A program made the translations under genes and the position numbers. The notes beneath the pieces are model-generated. The model was not told the DNA's origin and made no database searches. It was given only the letters and a program-made list of their open reading frames with translations. From assembly GCA_964582985.1 (NCBI GenBank), contig CAZOUM010000086.1, positions 1-9,886 of the forward strand: 9,886 nt of DNA. Direction: 5' to 3'. This document shows positions 6,627 through 9,886 of this stretch, piece by piece; the stretch's first letter is position 1, and every line of letters starts with the position of its first letter. The stretch comes from CAZQYB01 sp964582985 (GTDB lineage: Bacteria; Planctomycetota; Phycisphaerae; Sedimentisphaerales; Anaerobacaceae).

Positions 6627-6797
6627 TTAACTAAAAGAGAAAGAAGTTTTCTCTGATTGCGCACGCCAACGTGCTAAGTATTCAAAAAATGGCTTAGCTT
6701 CCTCTGCGGGCTTAATAACCAATCTCTCCACTTTCTCTTCATTCATTTCACGGGTTTCATTCGGCATTGGAGCATCATTCAAAGTGTCCTCTGGCAT
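6627..6797 (-). CDS. Small acidic protein upstream of the peptidase-like gene
   Basis: A 56-residue hypothetical protein. The start is chosen at ATG 6797 because AAAGGAG (6807-6813) precedes it by 9 bases; the longer reading frame to 6836 has no such site. It has 12 acidic and 8 basic residues, no cysteine, no membrane segment and no double-glycine motif. Residues 1-20 are acidic and probably disordered, about 31-50 (AEEAKPFFEYLARWRAQSEK) could form a helix, and the end is T-S-F-S-F-S. The good ribosome binding site, the short 43-base gap and the shared strand suggest translation with the peptidase-like gene. Possible roles are partner, inhibitor or substrate of that protein, but none is shown by the sequence. 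A TATATT at 6828-6833 could be a -10 element. Confidence 0.65.
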   Translation of the reverse strand: MPEDTLNDAPMPNETREMNEEKVERLVIKPAEEAKPFFEYLARWRAQSEKTSFSFS

Positions 6798-6806
6798 TAA
6801 TAAACA

Positions 6807-6813
6807 CTCCTTT
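6807..6813 (-). promoter_or_regulatory. Shine-Dalgarno site of the small acidic protein gene
   Basis: The minus strand reads AAAGGAG, 9 bases before the ATG at 6797. It decides that start over the in-frame ATG at 6836 and is the main evidence that this small frame is translated. Confidence 0.7.
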
Positions 6814-7221
6814 CTTTGGCTTTCATAAATATACAATAATCGTAATAAAGAATAAACTACAAAGAATAACGTGCACTACCATTCATATCACTGCAGTACT
6901 CTAGGAGGAGATTCGCTGTTTAACTCTACCGTTCTCTTTATTTCGGCGTTCTTGTTGTATATACTACACGTCTATGATGGCTTGTCCACAATCAAATTAT
7001 AACAAATAAATGTATCTTTTCAGAGCAAAAAGTCTTTATCTGCTTGCTAATAAAGGACTTAGGCCCAATTTTTTTAATGGGTATTTTTCTCTAAAAATTT
7101 TTTATTCACAACAATAAGGCTCTCTTTCCGGACCTTGTGCACTTAGTTCTCATAATTGCGCCAAAATCCGTCAACAAAATACTATAAACTGATTCCTTCG
7201 ATTACACTCAGGACAAGTCTC

Positions 7222-7256
7222 GTATTTAGTATTTAGCATTCACAAATCTGGAATCT
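7222..7256. repeat. Heptanucleotide array (GTATTTA type)
   Basis: Five units in phase: GTATTTA, GTATTTA, GCATTCA, CAAATCT and GGAATCT. The motif shifts within the array while the 7-base period holds. Confidence 0.7.
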
Positions 7257-7372
7257 GGGCCTGCTGGCGGGTTATCGTTTGCCTGCTGGTAAACATGTGG
7301 GTATTTTAACATAGCACCAAACAATAGTCAACAAAAAAATGACCAAAAATGAATTTTTTTTGGCCACCTTTA

Positions 7373-7406
7373 CCCCGTGAGATGACCACTATCTATCTCA
7401 CTGGGG
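7373..7406. other. Hairpin, CCCC-GTGAGAT / ATCTCAC-T-GGGG
   Basis: An inverted repeat of 11 pairs with one bulged T and an 11-base loop (7384-7394). No T-run follows on either strand, so an intrinsic terminator is unlikely. It is followed by a GC-rich stretch to about 7421. It may be an RNA or protein-binding structure, or a relic of a repeat. Confidence 0.5.
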
Positions 7407-7698
7407 CCGCCCCCGGCCGCCAACAGAAAAATGCGTATGGTGTCCCCAGATTTCTTCCAAATCGGGTTTCGACGGCTATTTTTCGCCTGTATCAGACAAA
7501 ATGCGGCAAGGGCCTATCCTTCGGTTACACTCAGGACCGGTTTTGCGCGGGACAGGCAGGACAAGTAAGGATAATTGATTATTTGGGGGCTTGTGGGTAG
7601 AGTGTCCGGATAGCGGATAGCATGGCCGAGATTGGTTTGGCGACGATGGACGCAATGAGTGCATAGGAGGACTATTAGCAGCGAAAGGAGATGGTAGT

Positions 7699-8424
7699 GT
7701 GATTGTACTGCTAAGTGACTTTGGACAGAGTGAGTATCTTGGGGCAATGAAAGGGGTAGTCTATAGCGTTAGTCCTGACGCGAAGATGGTTGATTTGTGT
7801 CATAGTATCGGGGCGCAGAATGTCATCGAAGGTTCGTGGGTACTCAAAAATAACTACAGATACTTTCCGGAAGGGGCAACGTTCTGCTGCGTGGTTGACC
7901 CGGGGGTGGGGACGGAAAGAAAAGCGATAGCGGTAAAGACAGAGAAGTATTATTTTGTCGGGCCTGATAACGGGCTGCTGTGGGAGACGGTCAAAGAACA
8001 AAAAATAATCGAGATAAGGGAGATTCCGGTGCCAGCGGAGGCGAGCAAGACGTTTCACGGCAGAGATGTGTTTGCAAAGGCATCCGCAGAAATTGATTCG
8101 GGTAAGTTCAACGAAATAGGCGAACGCATAGAGAAGACCGAGAAGCTGGAACTTTACAAAGAGGGAAGGGAAGGAATAGTCGTTCGAATCGACAGGTTCG
8201 GCAACATAGTGACTAATCTTGGCAAGCTGGACAAGGACGAATATTCGGTGGTGATAGGTGAGAAGGAATACGTGATGAGGTGTTCTCCGACGTATGGTGC
8301 GGCGAACGCGGGCGAACTCTTTCTTATCGAGGGGTCAAGCAATACATTAGAGATTAGTTTAAAGAACGGCAGCGCAAACGATAGATTGGGTTTGCGGCCG
8401 GGTGAGAAAATAAAAATGTCATAA
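7699..8424 (+). CDS. S-adenosyl-L-methionine hydrolase (adenosine-forming), DUF62 family
   Basis: This 241-residue protein matches the SAM hydroxide adenosyltransferase family, which uses a water-derived hydroxide to split SAM into adenosine and L-methionine. Motifs are LLSDFG at 4-9, VVDPGVGT at 65-72, VGPDNGLL at 87-94, TFHGRDVFAKASA at 118-130 and RIDRFGNIVTNL at 163-174. The Asp-Arg-His set described for archaeal homologues is present as D67, R74 and H120. The N-terminal domain ends near 150, and the smaller C-terminal beta domain includes FGN. Length is at the short end but complete for the family. The start is GTG at 7699 because GAAAGGAG ends at 7690, 8 bases upstream; the ATG at 7691 is out of frame. 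It is cytoplasmic and likely monocistronic. An imperfect inverted repeat CGCCTCT/AGAGGCG (8435-8480) follows, without a T-run. The physiological role of these enzymes is unsettled. Confidence 0.92.
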   Translation: MIVLLSDFGQSEYLGAMKGVVYSVSPDAKMVDLCHSIGAQNVIEGSWVLKNNYRYFPEGATFCCVVDPGVGTERKAIAVKTEKYYFVGPDNGLLWETVKEQKIIEIREIPVPAEASKTFHGRDVFAKASAEIDSGKFNEIGERIEKTEKLELYKEGREGIVVRIDRFGNIVTNLGKLDKDEYSVVIGEKEYVMRCSPTYGAANAGELFLIEGSSNTLEISLKNGSANDRLGLRPGEKIKMS

Positions 8425-8547
8425 TTCGCAGAACGCCTCTTACCGGCGGCGGTATGCAATCGTATGGGGGATGAGAGGCGGGTAATTGTGCAGAAGAGGG
8501 GAAAAGGTGGTCGATATAGATTAAGTCTCTCGGTACGTCAAAAGCTG

Positions 8548-8685
8548 ACTAAGCTACCTTGAATAAGTTTTTAGACAATAATTTGATTGAGGCTTCGCCT
8601 CAGCCTGTTTTATTCCTGGATTCCCGCTTTCGCGGGAATGACAGGGTGGTGTGATTATCTAAAAACTTTGTAACAGTAGCTTAGT
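8548..8685. mobile_element. MITE-like palindromic element
   Basis: The ends are a 32-base imperfect inverted repeat (8548-8579 and 8654-8685), matching at 26 of 32 positions and beginning ACTAAGCTAC on each end. Inside are two further palindromes: TGAGGC-TTC-GCCTCA (8588-8602) and ATTCCCGC-TTTC-GCGGGAAT (8620-8639). The second, with its GG and GACAGG flanks, resembles a very widespread intergenic palindrome seen in many bacteria. There is no coding capacity. No obvious target-site duplication is visible at the ends, so it may be a non-autonomous transposon, a REP-like element inside one, or a relic. Confidence 0.6.
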
Positions 8686-8801
8686 AAAATAATATGCGGG
8701 AAACGCAAATATTTGAAGCGTGAAACCTTATAGGCACATTGCAATTTTTGACTCGTTGGAACCTTTTTGACAGCAATAATTTGACAGGAAAGATAAAAGC
8801 C

Positions 8802-9740
8802 ATGTTGGAACTAAACCTAACAAACGTAATGAAATTTTTTTATAAAGCACCGCGGTACAAGTATATCATTAAGAAATTGCGCGAATATTATGCAAAGAAG
8901 GAACTGCAATATTTTGACAACCATTTGCCAAATAATCCGGGAAAGTATATTACGTTTGACTATTCCAACGCTATACACGAGCCAAATTACTTAATTTATC
9001 ATATTCCACATTTAAGAATTGGCGACCAATGTCCTTATTGGGTGCCTGTAAACAGTATCAGCGAAGGGGACATTCGTTATAGTTTTGGAGTAGGCGAGGA
9101 AATAAGTTTTGAGGTTGAATTGGCAAAATGTCATAAGACCAAAATATTTCTTTTTGATCCATCGCCCAACTCTGCCCGTCATATTGATTTATTATTCCAT
9201 AATACAGAAAAGGGCGAAAAAACATTTCATTCTCAAAACAGGTTTGACGACAGATGCTACGATATTTCAAAAAAAGACCTGGATTTGATTACGTTCAGCC
9301 AGGTAGGAATATCCGAAGTCGATAGAGAAAAGGAAGTTTATTTCACAAGAAATGATAAAACATTTTCTTTGTATAAATCCGACTTTTTCTCAAAAAAAAA
9401 CACAAAACCGATTTTGTTCAGGAGATTAGTTACGTTAATGAAAGAAAAAGGGCACAAAGAGATACATCTGCTTAAATTAGATGTTGAAGGAGAAGAACAC
9501 AATGTAATCAGCGATATGATAAAAGAAAATATAAGGCCTAAGATTTTAGTCTTGGAATTTCATATACACAAATTAAATCGTGATTTTAGAAAATCGGTAG
9601 AAAGATTATTAAAATATGGATATCTGCTTACCTTTAGAAGAGGAGGCGAATTTACCTTTGTGGAGATTAAGTTCTATAAACACTTATACAGACTAATGAA
9701 TTATAATCACAGCAAAGATGCAAAAAAAGCAGGTGCGTGA
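8802..9740 (+). CDS. FkbM-family SAM-dependent methyltransferase
   Basis: A 312-residue protein if started at ATG 8802. The AGGAA at 8786-8790 lies 11 bases upstream; the longer frame begins at TTG 8739 without a clear site, and an ATG at 8829 is also possible. Rossmann-type motifs are visible: FGVGEEISFE at about 95-104 (SAM-binding glycine loop with the acidic residue), IFLFDPSP at about 115-122, and the FkbM signature LLKLDVEGEE at about 223-232, followed by PKILVLEFH at about 246-254. FkbM-type enzymes O-methylate sugars or polyketides. Next to a glycosyltransferase, methylation of a surface polysaccharide or glycolipid sugar is the likely use. The gene is strongly AT-rich compared with the SAM hydrolase gene upstream, which hints at horizontal acquisition of the glycan cluster. 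The acceptor cannot be read from the sequence. Confidence 0.85.
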   Translation: MLELNLTNVMKFFYKAPRYKYIIKKLREYYAKKELQYFDNHLPNNPGKYITFDYSNAIHEPNYLIYHIPHLRIGDQCPYWVPVNSISEGDIRYSFGVGEEISFEVELAKCHKTKIFLFDPSPNSARHIDLLFHNTEKGEKTFHSQNRFDDRCYDISKKDLDLITFSQVGISEVDREKEVYFTRNDKTFSLYKSDFFSKKNTKPILFRRLVTLMKEKGHKEIHLLKLDVEGEEHNVISDMIKENIRPKILVLEFHIHKLNRDFRKSVERLLKYGYLLTFRRGGEFTFVEIKFYKHLYRLMNYNHSKDAKKAGA

Positions 9741-9819
9741 TTAACTGTTTATCAGGTTAAAAATAAGACTTTCTTTTCGTATAAAATGACGAGCAAGTAT
9801 TTGTCTGAGGATGTGCATT

Positions 9820-9886
9820 GTGAAGATTCTGGGAATGTTACCGGTCTATGAAGAGGCAGACTGGGTCGAATGGGCAGTCGAAGGAA
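9820..9886 (+). CDS. Start of a glycosyltransferase-like gene (cut by the window edge)
   Basis: Only 22 codons are present, reading MKILGMLPVYEEADWVEWAV and onward. The pattern 'ILGMLPVYNEADIIEW' is familiar from the N-terminus of family-2-like glycosyltransferases, where the first strand leads into the nucleotide-sugar site. Start GTG 9820 is preferred because GAGG at 9807-9810 lies 9 bases upstream; the in-frame ATG 9811 touches that site. The gene lies 79 bases after the FkbM gene on the same strand, consistent with a polysaccharide cluster continuing to the right. Confidence 0.6.
   Translation, partial: MKILGMLPVYEEADWVEWAVEG

Larger units (their letters stand above)
6837..7698. other. 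Long non-coding stretch with short repeats and hairpins
   Basis: About 860 bases without a supported gene. A 10-bp stem with one bulge lies at 7030-7060 (AAGTCTTTAT with ATAAAGGACTT), followed after about 8 bases by a T-run (7069-7075). The dispersed CCTTCGATTACACTCAGGAC-type repeat is at 7195-7217 and 7518-7537. Heptads occupy 7222-7256, and two copies of CGGATAG occupy 7607-7620. GCCTGCTGG occurs twice (7259 and 7281). A strong hairpin lies at 7373-7406. An 83-codon frame at 7349-7600 passes through these repeats and has no ribosome binding site, so it is not called. Confidence 0.5.

Noticed and set aside
7030..7075. Intrinsic terminator (AAGTCTTTAT stem then T-run)
   Set aside because: The T-run starts about 8 bases after the stem, the stem is AT-rich, and there is no plus-strand gene upstream to terminate.
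7349..7600. 83-codon plus-strand reading frame
   Set aside because: It runs through a hairpin and a dispersed CCTTCGGTTACACTCAGGAC-type repeat, has no ribosome binding site and no recognisable domain.
7622..7666. 14-codon reading frame with three methionines just before the SAM hydrolase gene, possible leader peptide
   Set aside because: It has no ribosome binding site and no attenuator-like hairpins after it. Three methionines in 14 codons is not enough to claim methionine-sensing control.

Overview
This is a bacterial chromosomal window with sparse housekeeping genes separated by long, repeat-rich intergenic DNA. Seven genes are well supported (six complete, one cut by the right edge). I lean towards an anaerobic Planctomycetota (Phycisphaerae-like) genome. 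That rests mainly on memory of similar repeat-derived 'MNYEL..' peptides in such assemblies and on the GTG starts, so it is an inference and not a taxonomic result. No rRNA, tRNA, CRISPR array or transposase gene is visible.

Layout. Positions 1-550 are repeats that end in a promoter-like site. They are followed by threonine synthase (thrC, 558-1907, +) and, convergent to it, a MenA/UbiA-type prenyltransferase (1998-2945, -). Positions 2946-3622 are again repeats, largely an inverted copy of the first 490 bases, so the thrC-menA block lies inside a long imperfect inverted repeat. A single-pass membrane protein with a peptidoglycan-binding domain (3998-4702, +) sits between two 67-68 bp direct repeats. 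Next, on the minus strand, is a two-gene cassette: a 56-residue acidic protein (6627-6797) and a 495-residue protein with a papain/C39-like Cys-His-Asp pattern (5096-6583). About 900 bp of non-coding DNA follows, then a SAM hydrolase of the DUF62 family (7699-8424, +). A 138-bp MITE-like palindromic element (8548-8685) lies before an AT-rich FkbM-family methyltransferase (8802-9740, +) and the first codons of a glycosyltransferase-like gene (9820-end). The last two look like the edge of a surface-polysaccharide cluster.

How the genes relate. No single pathway links them: threonine synthesis, quinone prenylation, cell-wall binding, SAM breakdown and glycan modification are separate tasks. Two things deserve most attention. 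One is the intergenic DNA: arrays whose unit is seven bases but whose motif drifts from one unit to the next, together with hairpin modules whose copies show compensatory base changes. The other is the unrecognised small-protein plus cysteine-peptidase-like cassette, the best candidate for an undescribed protein system.
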